Shown one piece after another: positions 53,054 to 61,833 of a stretch of DNA of 64,000 bases. The notes below the pieces were generated by a model that was not told where the DNA came from, made no database searches, and worked only from the letters and a program-made list of their open reading frames with translations. This stretch comes from CAVYXF01 sp963772335 (GTDB lineage Bacteria; Pseudomonadota; Alphaproteobacteria; Rhizobiales; Rhodomicrobiaceae), in the NCBI GenBank assembly GCA_963772335.1, contig CAVYXF010000003.1:372001-436000 (forward strand), given 5' to 3'. Both the position numbers and the translations under genes were made by a program. How positions within the stretch are numbered: the first letter of the stretch is position 1; each line of letters opens with the position of its first letter.

Positions 53054-53800
53054 TCAGCCGCCGACCATCAGGCGCACCACCTCGTCATGATTGGTTTCGG
53101 TGATCCGCCGCTCACCGGCGAGCACTCCACGGCGCAGGACGATGATACGGTCGGCCACGGCGAAAATGTCCTGCAGATTATGGGAGATGAAGATCACTCC
53201 CCGCCCCTGCGCCTTCAGCTGCTTGATCAGCGCGAGCACCTTGCGCTGCTCGGGCACGCCGAGCGCGGCGGTCGGCTCGTCCATGATCAAGATCCGCGCG
53301 TCCCAGAACACCGCCCGGCCGATGGCGGCAGCCTGCCGCTGCCCGCCGGAGAAATTCGACACTGGCGCGTCGAGACGAGAGACGTGGAAATCGAGGAGCG
53401 CCATGGTTTCCTTCGCGGCCGCGGCCATCTTCTTGCGGTCGAGCACCGGCAGGATGCCCAGGAACGTCGTCATCGGTTCCCGCCCGAGGAAGATGTTGGC
53501 GCCGATCGACAGGTTGTCGGCCAAAGCGAGGTCCTGATAAATCGTCTCGATCCCCTGGTCGCGCGCCTCCTGCGGCGAGGTGAAGCTGACCGGCATGCCG
53601 TTCAGCCAGATCTCTCCCGCGGAGGGCTTATAGACGCCCGAAATCGCCTTGATCACCGTTGTCTTGCCGGCACCGTTGTCGCCGGCGAGCGCTACCACCT
53701 CGCCCCGGTTAAGCACCATGGAGAAATCTCTCAGGGCCTGGACCGCACCGAAATTCTTCGAGACGTGGCGCAATTCGAGAAGGGGGGCGGCCTCACTCAC
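53054..53800 (-). CDS. Sugar ABC transporter ATPase (FrcA-like, single nucleotide-binding domain)
   Basis: A 248-residue ATPase of the CUT2 group: Walker A GDNGAGKTTVIKAI, signature NFSGGQRQAAAIGRAV, Walker B ILIMDEPTAALGV. Unlike RbsA it has a single domain, as in FrcA (fructose/ribose/mannose importer of rhizobia). Its start overlaps the permease end by 8 bases. Last gene of a leftward binding protein-permease-ATPase operon. Confidence 0.9.
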   Translation of the reverse strand: MSEAAPLLELRHVSKNFGAVQALRDFSMVLNRGEVVALAGDNGAGKTTVIKAISGVYKPSAGEIWLNGMPVSFTSPQEARDQGIETIYQDLALADNLSIGANIFLGREPMTTFLGILPVLDRKKMAAAAKETMALLDFHVSRLDAPVSNFSGGQRQAAAIGRAVFWDARILIMDEPTAALGVPEQRKVLALIKQLKAQGRGVIFISHNLQDIFAVADRIIVLRRGVLAGERRITETNHDEVVRLMVGG

Positions 53801-54848
53801 TCTGTCGTCCTCCGCTCAAACGCCGCTGAGCCTGGTCGATCAGCACCGAAACGATGATGACCACGCCGACACCGATGAACTGCCAGAACGGCTCGACATT
53901 GACGAAGACGAGGCCGTATTGGATCACTGCGATGACGAAGGCGCCTGCGACGGTGCCCAGGATGGTGCCCGAGCCGCCGAACAGGCTAGCGCCGCCGATC
54001 ACGACCGCGGCGACCGAGTCGAGCAGCAGCGGCTCACCTGCCTGGGCCGCGCCCGCGGTGAAGCGCGCAGCGTAAAGCACGCCCGCAAGACCTGCGCAGG
54101 CCGCGGACAGCATGTAGAGGCGCAGCACATGCGCCTTGATCCGGATGCCCGCACGCCGCGCGGCCTGTTCATTGGCGCCAATGGCGTAGTTGTGCTGGCC
54201 GAAACGGGTCTGGCTCAGGAGGTAATGCATCACAAGTACGAAAATGGCAGTGATCCATACCATGTACGGGATGCCAGCGAACTCGCCGTTGCCGACGGTG
54301 GCGAGCACGGGATCTTTGACCGGCACCGTGGTGCCTCCGGCCACGAGGAAAGCCGTTCCCCGCGCCACACCGTACATGCCGAGCGTGCCAATGAAGGGGG
54401 GCACTCTCAGCTGCGAGATCAAAAGGCCGTTGATCACACCCGGCACGATCGCCGCGAGAACGGCGACCATCGCCCCCACAAGCGCGGCGAAGCCGGGGCC
54501 TAGCGAAGGGACTAAGATATTCGTCACATGCGCAGCGACGACCGCGGCGAGGCCCATGATGAAGCCCGTCGAAAGGTCGATGCCCCCCGAGATGATCACG
54601 AAGGTTTGGCCCGTCGCTAGCAGCAGCGGGGCCACGGCGAAGATCGCGATGGAGCGAATGTTGAAGGGGTTGAAGATGAAGCTGCCGCCGAAGCTGTACC
54701 GGGCCCACGCCTCAAAGCCAAGGATCAGAAGGGCGAGAAACAGCCAAGCGCGCAGATCGGCGATCCGCTGGATCAGGTTCAGCGGCGCTTCGGCATGGTC
54801 CGCCGACGGGGCGGGTGCCGCAGCGCCGGCGGGCTGTGACGTCGTCAT
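53793..54848 (-). CDS. Sugar ABC transporter permease (FrcC/RbsC-like)
   Basis: About 351 residues with a cytoplasmic Ala/Pro-rich N-terminal tail and about ten hydrophobic segments. Family motifs include VIISGGIDLSTGFIMGLAAV and AARFTAGAAQAGEPLLLDSV, then VVIGGASLFGG. The frame is open upstream, but ATG 54848 has GAGGAG six bases before it, so that start is used. It forms the channel for the sugar captured by the binding protein encoded upstream. Confidence 0.9.
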   Translation of the reverse strand: MTTSQPAGAAAPAPSADHAEAPLNLIQRIADLRAWLFLALLILGFEAWARYSFGGSFIFNPFNIRSIAIFAVAPLLLATGQTFVIISGGIDLSTGFIMGLAAVVAAHVTNILVPSLGPGFAALVGAMVAVLAAIVPGVINGLLISQLRVPPFIGTLGMYGVARGTAFLVAGGTTVPVKDPVLATVGNGEFAGIPYMVWITAIFVLVMHYLLSQTRFGQHNYAIGANEQAARRAGIRIKAHVLRLYMLSAACAGLAGVLYAARFTAGAAQAGEPLLLDSVAAVVIGGASLFGGSGTILGTVAGAFVIAVIQYGLVFVNVEPFWQFIGVGVVIIVSVLIDQAQRRLSGGRQSE

Positions 54849-54949
54849 AGAGGCTCCTCGGACTCCGAACGAAGGGGGGAGAAGGCGTCGCACCCCATGA
54901 AGCGATTGAGGTGCCCGGCAGGGGCGCAGCCTGCCCGGCGCATTTGTCA

Positions 54950-54972
54950 GGCGGCCCCGGCGCGGAGCCGCC
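54950..54972 (-). other. Intercistronic hairpin between sugar binding-protein and permease genes
   Basis: Arms GGCGGC (54950-54955) and GCCGCC (54967-54972) with an 11-base GC loop, beside a second imperfect GC hairpin at ~54922-54940. It has the same location as the hairpins in the two Liv-type operons. Confidence 0.45.
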
Positions 54973-54982
54973 GGAGGTCAGC

Positions 54983-55981
54983 TCAGTCCGAGTAGATGAA
55001 CTTCTTGATGTTCGGATCGCTCAGGTTCGACTTGTCGATCACTGTGAAGCCCGTCCCGATGTTCACCGGGATCGACTGACCGGTCAGATGTGCAAAGGCA
55101 GACACCACCCCATAATAGCCGATTTCGGCCGGGTGCTGGGCGATCGCCATGTCGACGAGGCCAGAGCTGATGTTGTCTATAATCGAGGTCGGCGCGTCGA
55201 AGGCCACTACCCTGATCTTACCACTCATGCCGGCCTGCTTCACACCGTTCGCCGCGCCGAGAGCAGAGAATAGGTTGGCGCCGAACACGCCCTTCAGGTC
55301 GTTGTTGCGGGCCAGCACGCCCTGCAGCTGCGAGGCGGCCTTGTTGGCGTCGTCGTCGTTGAACTGCGTTTCGAGCACGGTGATGTTGGGATGGTGGGCC
55401 TTGATCTCGTCCTTGAAGCCCTCCTCGCGCTGGTCGGTGGTCGAGATGCCCGGCTTCACGTTAGAGACATAGACCTTGCCGGAATCGCCGATCGCCTTGG
55501 CCAGCGCCCGGGCCGCAATCGCGCCGCCGAGCAGGTTGTCGGAGGCGATGTAGGAGAGCGGGAAATCCACGTCGCCCGAGCCGGTCTGGTAATGGCCGGT
55601 GCCGATGAAGGTATCGACCGTGATCACCGGAATGCCGGCATCAAAGGCTTTCTTCAGCGGCTGGACGAGTTGCGTCTTGTCGGTCGGCGCGATCAGGATG
55701 GCGTCGGGCTTGCGCGCGATCACTGCGTCGAGCACCGGCACCTGGGTCACCGGATTGAAGTCCGGCGCGCCCTGGAACACAAGGTTCGCCCCCAGCGCGT
55801 CGGCCGCGGCCTGGGCCCCCTTGCGCATGGTGATATAGAAGGCATCGGTAGTCAGGCCCGGGATGAGGGCGATGGTGTACTTTTTCGTCTGAGCCTCGGC
55901 GGGACCGGTCATCGAGCCGACCGCCAGGACGCAGGACAGAGCGGCAGCCGCAGCCACCGCAAATAACGAAAGGCGCTTCAT
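54983..55981 (-). CDS. Sugar ABC transporter periplasmic binding protein (FrcB/RbsB-like)
   Basis: About 332 residues: signal peptide (MKRLSLFAVAAAAALSCVLA, cleavage near AEAQT), then a type I sugar-binding fold (YTIALIPGLTTDAFYITMRK; DAILIAPTDKTQLVQPLKKA; GIPVITVDTFIGTG). Of two close ATGs, 55981 is preferred because GGAGG lies nine bases before it and only three before 55987. First gene of a CUT2 importer operon, next to aldolase/kinase/polyol dehydrogenase genes, so a ketose, polyol or sugar derivative is the likely ligand. Confidence 0.9.
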   Translation of the reverse strand: MKRLSLFAVAAAAALSCVLAVGSMTGPAEAQTKKYTIALIPGLTTDAFYITMRKGAQAAADALGANLVFQGAPDFNPVTQVPVLDAVIARKPDAILIAPTDKTQLVQPLKKAFDAGIPVITVDTFIGTGHYQTGSGDVDFPLSYIASDNLLGGAIAARALAKAIGDSGKVYVSNVKPGISTTDQREEGFKDEIKAHHPNITVLETQFNDDDANKAASQLQGVLARNNDLKGVFGANLFSALGAANGVKQAGMSGKIRVVAFDAPTSIIDNISSGLVDMAIAQHPAEIGYYGVVSAFAHLTGQSIPVNIGTGFTVIDKSNLSDPNIKKFIYSD

Positions 55982-56123
55982 TCCCATTCTCCTCCCTGGG
56001 AGACGCGCCCCTTCCGCTCCGGGCCGGTGGCGGTCTCGGTTCCCCCGACTACACGGCGGGCAGGACGGAAGGTCAAGGAACTTTTCTTCTAAAAACCCTA
56101 CTTCGCGCTGCGCAGTCGCGGGC

Positions 56124-56283
56124 TTAGCCTCTGGCCGGATCGTCCAGCAGGTCCAGTATCGCTTTCGCGGTGCACGCGTCGGTCTCCCCGATCACAGGCA
56201 AGACGGTGACGCCGGGAAGCAACGGCTGGGAGGCCCTCGATGATTGCAATTCCTGTCTGCAATCTGGTACAGCGCTGCCGCAT
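56124..56283 (-). pseudogene. Probable C-terminal gene remnant, unrecognised
   Basis: Two overlapping minus-strand frames read protein-like in succession: TGIAIIEGLPAV, then one frame over LLPGVTVLPVIGETDACTAK and AILDLLDDPARG with a stop at 56124. No start or upstream domain is present in the 90 bases before the aldolase gene. It looks like the end of a lost gene in the promoter region of the sugar locus; the family is unknown. The whole 55982-56369 gap otherwise holds only the two divergent promoters. Confidence 0.3.
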
Positions 56284-56369
56284 TGGTTATCGTGCAATCA
56301 TGGCCGGCGGTAGCCGGGGAGTGACTGGCAGGCCGCATAGAGCGTGCTGCGGCGCCAAGGAGAGCTTGA

Positions 56370-57275
56370 ATGACTCCGATGACCACGGCGGAGCGGCGTG
56401 GCTATCAGCAGATCTGCGGTGAAGGCGGGGCGATGATGGTCATCGCCTGCGACCAGCGCGGCGGTATGCGCCAGCTCCTCGCGCCGACGCCGGAGGCTCA
56501 GGCGAGCATCGGCGACGACGTGCTCGGCGATACCAAGATCGACATTGCACGATACCTTGCCCGGCACGCGGCCTGCGTGCTGATCGACCCGGTCTGCGCG
56601 GTACCGAAGATCGTCGACGAGGGTTTCCTGCACCGCGCCACGGCACTTCTGATCGGGCTCGATGCCTCCGGCTGGGATCGCTCACCGGAGGGCTACCGGC
56701 TGTCTAAGCTGGTGCCCGGGATCACTGCGCGGAAGATCCGCGAGCTGGGGGGGACCGGTGGCAAGATCATGGTCTACCTTCGGGCGGACCGGCCCGAGGC
56801 CAATGCACGCAACATCGCGCTGCTCCGCCAGGCCATCGCGGATTTTGCGGCAGAAGACCTGCTCCTGGTGGTGGAGTTCCTCACCTACGCACTGGAATAC
56901 GAGCGGCCGGAGGACTACGCCGCCCGTCTGCCGGAGCTGATCGAGGGGGGCACGCAGATCTGCCTCGACCTCGGCTCGAAGATCCTGAAGATCCCCTTCC
57001 CTGGCACGGCGGAGACCTGCGCACGGGTTACCCGGATAGCGGGGGAGGTTCCCTGGGCCGTGCTCTCGGCGGGCGTCGACCACGCGACCTTCCTCGCGCA
57101 GGTCGACATTGCCATGGCCAATGGCGCCTCCGGCGTGATCGCGGGACGAGCGCTGTGGAAGGACTGCGTGTCGCTCGACCGGGCCGTTCAGCGCCAGCGG
57201 CTTGAGACAGTGGCGGTCCCGAGGCTTCGCGAGATCCAGGCGGTGGTCTCGCGCTACCGGTCGCTTGCGGCCTGA
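56370..57275 (+). CDS. Class I ketose-bisphosphate aldolase (LacD/YihT family)
   Basis: A 301-residue TIM-barrel aldolase. MVIACDQRGGMRQLL near the N terminus and KILKIPFPGTAETCARV in the C-terminal half (Schiff-base Lys region) match the tagatose-1,6-bisphosphate / 6-deoxy-6-sulfofructose-1-phosphate aldolase family. It would split a phosphorylated ketose to dihydroxyacetone phosphate plus an aldehyde. AAGGAG seven bases before ATG 56370 sets the start. The kinase fusion gene follows after two bases. Without a sulfoquinovosidase or other sulfosugar genes nearby, tagatose- or fructose-type chemistry is likelier than sulfoglycolysis. Confidence 0.85.
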   Translation: MTPMTTAERRGYQQICGEGGAMMVIACDQRGGMRQLLAPTPEAQASIGDDVLGDTKIDIARYLARHAACVLIDPVCAVPKIVDEGFLHRATALLIGLDASGWDRSPEGYRLSKLVPGITARKIRELGGTGGKIMVYLRADRPEANARNIALLRQAIADFAAEDLLLVVEFLTYALEYERPEDYAARLPELIEGGTQICLDLGSKILKIPFPGTAETCARVTRIAGEVPWAVLSAGVDHATFLAQVDIAMANGASGVIAGRALWKDCVSLDRAVQRQRLETVAVPRLREIQAVVSRYRSLAA

Positions 57276-57277
57276 TC

Positions 57278-58735
57278 ATGGCCGAGGCGATCGGGATCGA
57301 CATCGGCGGCACGCATATCCGGGCGGCCCGGATCGCGGCGGGGGGCGCGATCGCGGACCGTGCCGCATGCCCGACCCCTGGTTCAGCGAAGGCGGTGCTT
57401 GCCGCATGCCTGCAACTGGCCGAGAGCCTGAGGAGCCCTGACGTGGTGGCGATCGGCATCGGCGTGCCGAGCCGCGTGCTGCCCGGCGAACGGCGCATCC
57501 TGCCGGGCGGCTACGTGGACCTCTCGCAAATCGGCTTCGCCGATGCCGTGGAAGCGGCGGCCGGCCTGCCCGTCGCGATCGAGAACGATGCGACAATGGC
57601 CCTGCTTGGCGAGCAGGCGCTGGGCGCGGCGCGCGGCTGCCGCAATGTGGTGATGCTGACCATCGGCACCGGCATCGGCGGCGCAATCCTCGACAATGGG
57701 GCGATCCTGCGCGGGGCGGGCCTGGCCGGACAGCTTGGGCATCTGATCGTGGAGACCCCGGGGCTGCCGTGCAAATGCGGCCGGCACGGATGCCTCGAGA
57801 CGGTAAGCTCGGGCAGCGCTTTCGCAGGGCACCTCGCGGCCGCCGGCCTGCCCGCGGAGAGCCGGGCGGAGGACCTGCTCCGACAGCCTTTGAACCTTGC
57901 AGCAGTAGCCGCCTTTCAAGCCTGGGCCGCGCCATTGCGGAGGGCCATCGACACACTGGTAGCCGCCTGCGCACCGGAGCGGGTACTGCTCGGCGGTGGG
58001 GCCGGGGCAGCGGCGGTGGCGGCCCTCGCCTGCCTGCCGCACGAGAATTCCTGGTATCCGGCGCCGGTGGTCGCGGCCAAGCTTGGCGATGAGGCGGGCG
58101 TGGTCGGCGCCGGGCTCGCAGGGCTCCGCGCCGTTCCGCGCTCCCAGCCGAAGCGCGTGGTGCTCGTCAACGGCGTTCCGGCGAGCGGCAAGAGCACGGT
58201 TGCCGCCGCCATCGCCGAGGCGACCGGCTGGCCGATTTTGGCGCTCGACACCATCAAGGAGCCCTTCCTTGCCGCGCTCCCGCCCGGTGACCGGGCCTTC
58301 AACCGGCTGCTCGGGCAGGCCAGCTACGCCGCGATCTTCTCCGTGCTTCGCGATGCACCTGCGGGAAGCACCGCCATCATCGATGCCTGGTTCGGGTTCC
58401 AGCCTGCCGAGGTGCTGGCGGCCGGCCTCGCGCGGGCGGGCGTGGCAGAAACCATCGAGCTCTGGTGCGAGGCGCCGCCGGAGGCGATCGGGGCGCGTTA
58501 CGCGGCGCGGGTTGGCCAGCGCCCGCCGGGCCATCCCGGCAGCGATTATGTGCCGGAGCTGGTAGCGCTCGCTGCGCAGGCCGGACCGATCGGCGGCGGG
58601 CCGGTGCTGCGGGTGGACACGACGCGGGCAATCAGCGGCGCTGACCTCGCCCGGCGCATCGCCGGGCACTGGGGCGATCCCACCTGCCCTGCCGGCGAGC
58701 CGGGATCCGACAATAGGTCTCAGCTGGTGACGTAA
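57278..58735 (+). CDS. ROK-family sugar kinase fused to a P-loop kinase
   Basis: 485 residues in two parts. Residues ~1-285 are a ROK kinase: phosphate motif AIGIDIGGTHIRAARIA, GTGIGGAILDNGAILRGAG, and the zinc motif CKCGRHGCLETVSSG. Residues ~290-470 form a separate P-loop domain (VVLVNGVPASGKSTVAAAIA, then LALDTIKEPFLAAL) like small-molecule or adenylylsulfate/chloramphenicol-type kinases. Two kinase domains in one chain next to a bisphosphate aldolase suggest successive phosphorylation of a sugar. It follows the aldolase by two bases and overlaps the convergent dehydrogenase end by 16 bases. The frame is continuous and both halves look complete. Confidence 0.85.
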   Translation: MAEAIGIDIGGTHIRAARIAAGGAIADRAACPTPGSAKAVLAACLQLAESLRSPDVVAIGIGVPSRVLPGERRILPGGYVDLSQIGFADAVEAAAGLPVAIENDATMALLGEQALGAARGCRNVVMLTIGTGIGGAILDNGAILRGAGLAGQLGHLIVETPGLPCKCGRHGCLETVSSGSAFAGHLAAAGLPAESRAEDLLRQPLNLAAVAAFQAWAAPLRRAIDTLVAACAPERVLLGGGAGAAAVAALACLPHENSWYPAPVVAAKLGDEAGVVGAGLAGLRAVPRSQPKRVVLVNGVPASGKSTVAAAIAEATGWPILALDTIKEPFLAALPPGDRAFNRLLGQASYAAIFSVLRDAPAGSTAIIDAWFGFQPAEVLAAGLARAGVAETIELWCEAPPEAIGARYAARVGQRPPGHPGSDYVPELVALAAQAGPIGGGPVLRVDTTRAISGADLARRIAGHWGDPTCPAGEPGSDNRSQLVT

Positions 58736-60189
58736 GTTTTGAGCGTCTCTCGGACACCTTTGTCACGCATCAAACCTAGCCATTTTCCGAAGGCCGCGAC
58801 CAGAGGCGGCGCACTGGCAAGATCGCCAAACACTGATTCCTCCTCGAGGAAGGCGGACGGCCGGTCCTGTGCCGCTATCGCACGCTTGCGAAGTTCGTCG
58901 GCCTGGCCGTCCTGCAGGTCAATGCTCGCGCCATCCTCGGCCCGGCCGAGACAATAGCGGCACCATAGTGCCAGCTCGAGCGCCAGCCCGTCGATCGCTC
59001 TGCCCATGGCGAGCGCGTCGCGAACTGTCGGGAGGATAAATTTCGGCTGGCGGTCCGAACCGTCCTGCGCCAGTCTCGGGATGGTGTCGGCGATTTCGGT
59101 ATTGCCGAAGCGCTCGATCACGGTTTCCAGATAGACGTGGTAGTCCACGCCTTTCAGCGGCTTCAGCGTGGGAATTGCTTCACGCAGCTGCAAGGCGCGC
59201 AGCCACGCCGTGATGTCGGGATCTGCCATCGCCTCATAGACATAGTGCTGGCCGAGCAGGCCGGCGGCATAAGCGATGCTCGCGTGACCTGCGTTCAGGA
59301 TGCGCAGCTTCATCAGCTCATGCCCGGTGACATCCTCGACGAATTCGACGCCGACCTCATCGAGCGCGGGGCGGCCGGCGGGGAAATGGTCCTCGATCAC
59401 CCATTGCCGAAAGGGCTCGCATATGACCGGCGCGTGGTCGGCGATGCCAAAGCGCTCCTCAATCAAGGCGCGTTCCCGGTCCGAAGTGGCTGGGGTGATG
59501 CAATCGACCATGCAGTTCGGGAAGGCGACATTGGCCCCGATCCACGCGGCAAAATCGGGATCGGACAGCCGCGCGAGGCCCGTTACCGTTTCGCGCGTCA
59601 GGCGGCCGTTTTCCGGCAGATTGTCGCAAGACAGAACGGTGAACGGAGCGCTCCCGGCCTCGCGGCGCAGGCGCAAGGCCCGGATCATCAGGCCAAAAAT
59701 CGTCTTGGGCGCCTCCGGCGCTGCCGCATCGGCGACGATATCGGGATGATTTGCGGCCAGCCCGCCCGTTGCCGCGTCGATGTAATAGCCGCCTTCCGTC
59801 ACGGTCATCGAGATGATACGCACCGCAGGATTAGTGAGAGCGCTCAGGATCGCCTCAGCATCGATGGAGAGAAAATCGACCATCGAACCAACGACACGCA
59901 CGCTTAGCGCCTCTGGGTCAAGGTCGGTGACGGTGTACAACCAGTCCTGCGGCTGAAGCCGGTCGCGCATGGCATTGTCTGCCTCACGCACCCCAGCCCC
60001 GACGATCGCCCAGTCATGGTCTTTTCCGCGCGAAAACAGCTGATCCAGATAAACGGCCATGTGCGCGCGATGAAAATTGCCGACCCCCACATGCACGATC
60101 CCGCCTGTGAGCCGAGCGCGATCATATGCGGGTCGCGCGACATTGCTCGGCAGGAGGTCCAGATTCTTCTGGTTCAGAGCGATGGACAT
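58720..60189 (-). CDS. Mannitol dehydrogenase-family polyol/uronate dehydrogenase
   Basis: A 489-residue long-chain NAD(P)-dependent dehydrogenase. The Rossmann start is GGIVHVGVGNFHRAHMAVYL and the catalytic segment LMKLRILNAGHASIAYAAGL contains the conserved Lys, Asn and His. The family includes mannitol 2-, arabinitol 4- and sorbitol dehydrogenases and fructuronate reductase. With an L-xylulose-reductase-like SDR gene 63 bases upstream and a CUT2 importer nearby, a polyol-ketose conversion is likely. It converges with the ROK fusion gene. Confidence 0.9.
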   Translation of the reverse strand: MSIALNQKNLDLLPSNVARPAYDRARLTGGIVHVGVGNFHRAHMAVYLDQLFSRGKDHDWAIVGAGVREADNAMRDRLQPQDWLYTVTDLDPEALSVRVVGSMVDFLSIDAEAILSALTNPAVRIISMTVTEGGYYIDAATGGLAANHPDIVADAAAPEAPKTIFGLMIRALRLRREAGSAPFTVLSCDNLPENGRLTRETVTGLARLSDPDFAAWIGANVAFPNCMVDCITPATSDRERALIEERFGIADHAPVICEPFRQWVIEDHFPAGRPALDEVGVEFVEDVTGHELMKLRILNAGHASIAYAAGLLGQHYVYEAMADPDITAWLRALQLREAIPTLKPLKGVDYHVYLETVIERFGNTEIADTIPRLAQDGSDRQPKFILPTVRDALAMGRAIDGLALELALWCRYCLGRAEDGASIDLQDGQADELRKRAIAAQDRPSAFLEEESVFGDLASAPPLVAAFGKWLGLMRDKGVRETLKTYVTS

Positions 60190-60252
60190 TCTGTCCTCCG
60201 ATGGTCAGAAAGCGGCTGCGACGCGGGGATTGAGCCCGCATGCCGCGTTCGC

Positions 60253-60981
60253 TCAACAGGCGGTGAACCCGCCGTCGATGGGTAGTGAGACGCCTGTGAT
60301 CATCGATGCCCCATTGCTCAGAAGGAAAACGATGGGCGCTGCGATCTCGTCTTCAGTTGCCCAGCGGCCCAGCGGCATCTTTTCCAGGTAGGGGCCGCCG
60401 ATCTCGTGGCGCCCCCAGTAAGCAGCCGACATCTTCGTCATTATCACGGTTGGATTCACGCTGTTGACACGGATGTTGTATTTGCCGAGCTCCAGCGCCG
60501 AAACGCGCGTGATATTGTCAAGCGCTGCCTTCGACGAACCGTATGAAATATGGCCGGGCAGTGCGACCAGCGCCGCCTGGCTCGAGACGTTGACAATCGA
60601 GCCGCCCTTGCCCAGACGGATCATCGACTTGGACGCGTATTTCGTAACCAGAAGCGCGCCACGGGCATTGATTGAAATCACCTTGTCGAAAACGGCGATG
60701 TCCGTGTCCATCGGGGTTGCGATCTCGCCGCCGAAGCCGCCGCAATTCACGACGCCGTAAAGATCGAGGCCGTCGACTGCCTCACGGATGCTGTCGTGTG
60801 AGGTCAGGTCAAAGGGAAGCGTGCGGCAGCCCGTCTCCTTCGCCAGCTTCTCCAGCTCATCCACATTGCGACCGCTTCCGATCACCTCGGCGCCGGCAGC
60901 GACGAGCTGGCGCACGGTCGCGCCGCCAATGCCCCCGCTCGCACCGGTCACGAGGATGGGTCCTTTATCCAGCCCGTTCAT
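60253..60981 (-). CDS. Short-chain dehydrogenase, L-xylulose reductase (DCXR)-like
   Basis: A 242-residue SDR: cofactor motif VTGASGGIGGAT, NCGG, catalytic Ser in VNVSSQAALVA, and Tyr-x3-Lys in ISYGSSKAALD. VNPTVIMTKMSAAYW and the end LPIDGGFTAC are strikingly like dicarbonyl/L-xylulose reductase, which interconverts L-xylulose and xylitol. AAGGA-type ribosome binding site precedes the ATG. It sits upstream of the mannitol-dehydrogenase-family gene on the same strand, consistent with polyol-ketose interconversion. Confidence 0.87.
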   Translation of the reverse strand: MNGLDKGPILVTGASGGIGGATVRQLVAAGAEVIGSGRNVDELEKLAKETGCRTLPFDLTSHDSIREAVDGLDLYGVVNCGGFGGEIATPMDTDIAVFDKVISINARGALLVTKYASKSMIRLGKGGSIVNVSSQAALVALPGHISYGSSKAALDNITRVSALELGKYNIRVNSVNPTVIMTKMSAAYWGRHEIGGPYLEKMPLGRWATEDEIAAPIVFLLSNGASMITGVSLPIDGGFTAC

Positions 60982-60994
60982 TTGCTCTTTCCTT

Positions 60995-61310
60995 TTAGAT
61001 TGAGATGATAGTTGGATTGGGGATTACGTCCACAAGACGAAATCGGGTTTCTGGCTTTCGGCCAGATTGCGCCACCGCGGATAAGCCGGTCGCGAGGACA
61101 GCTTCGTGCATGCCGGTATTCACCGTGATGTCGAAAATGCGCTGCCAGCTCTGACTCGGGTTCCCAGTCAAGAAGGAGGTAATTTCCCTTGATCAGCACG
61201 TTCACATCCTGTCCGATCATCCACGCCGCGGCGCAAGAGATTTCCAGATGGCGGTCGAAGACCGGAACGGCGATTTCGGGCTCGTTATTGCGGCGCAGAC
61301 GTTTCAGCAT
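60995..61310 (-). pseudogene. Unrecognised gene upstream of the SDR, frame apparently broken
   Basis: From ATG 61310 the first frame reads MLKRLRRNNEPEIAVPVFDR and GQDVNVLIKGNYLLLDWEPE. At about 61150 a second frame becomes protein-like (SWQRIFDITVNTGMHEAVLA ... RFRLVDVIPNPTIISI) and stops at 60995, 13 bases before the SDR start, where an operon neighbour would end. A one-base insertion in GAGTCAGAGC would explain the switch. I do not recognise the joined ~105-residue protein; the second frame has no start of its own because a stop precedes it. Confidence 0.35.
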
Positions 61311-61833
61311 GTGCAGGAGCCAGAGACATCAAACGGCTCGGCGCACCTTGCGCGCGCGAAGGCCTCGCGCGATTAGGATGCCATCGTCATAGAGAAGCCG
61401 TCCATCTGAAATACTGCCGAGCAAAAGGCTCAAGAAGCGCTCAGCAAATCATTCAGCATCGGTGGAGTTGCCGGCGGGCCGGTGACCTGCTCCCCGGGGA
61501 TGGTGCTCGCCGACGATCAACGCCCGGCAAGCGCGAGAAGCTGCTCGTGGCGTGGAGCAGGTCGCAAAGGCAGTGGTCGAGGAGCTAATGCGTCGCCGCC
61601 CGGCCCCAGTTCCCTGCAGTGGGCGCTGCCAGAGCCGAAATGGCAGGCGTTACTCCCGGCTAACTCGCGGGCCTGAAGCACGAAACCTCCGGCTCCTCAC
61701 GTCGAATGCCCCTCGCGGCGTTAAGCATAAATTAAGCACATATCCAATCTTGTGCAATCTTAAGAATAAATAATCTCCCGTTTGATTTAATTTTTCTGCG
61801 TTTTGCGCGCGGCTTGTTTTGTTGAGGTTTACA
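61311..61833. other. Gene-free stretch
   Basis: About 520 bases with no convincing frame on either strand. GC-rich at the left, A/T-rich from ~61730 (TTAAGCATAAATTAAGCACA), which is probably the promoter area of the small secreted protein gene. No tRNA or mobile-element end seen. Confidence 0.4.

Noticed and set aside
56370..57275. Sulfoquinovose (sulfoglycolysis) locus on the basis of the YihT-like aldolase
   Set aside because: No sulfoquinovosidase, isomerase or sulfolactaldehyde enzyme is nearby; the neighbouring polyol dehydrogenases and ROK kinase fit general ketose/polyol catabolism better.
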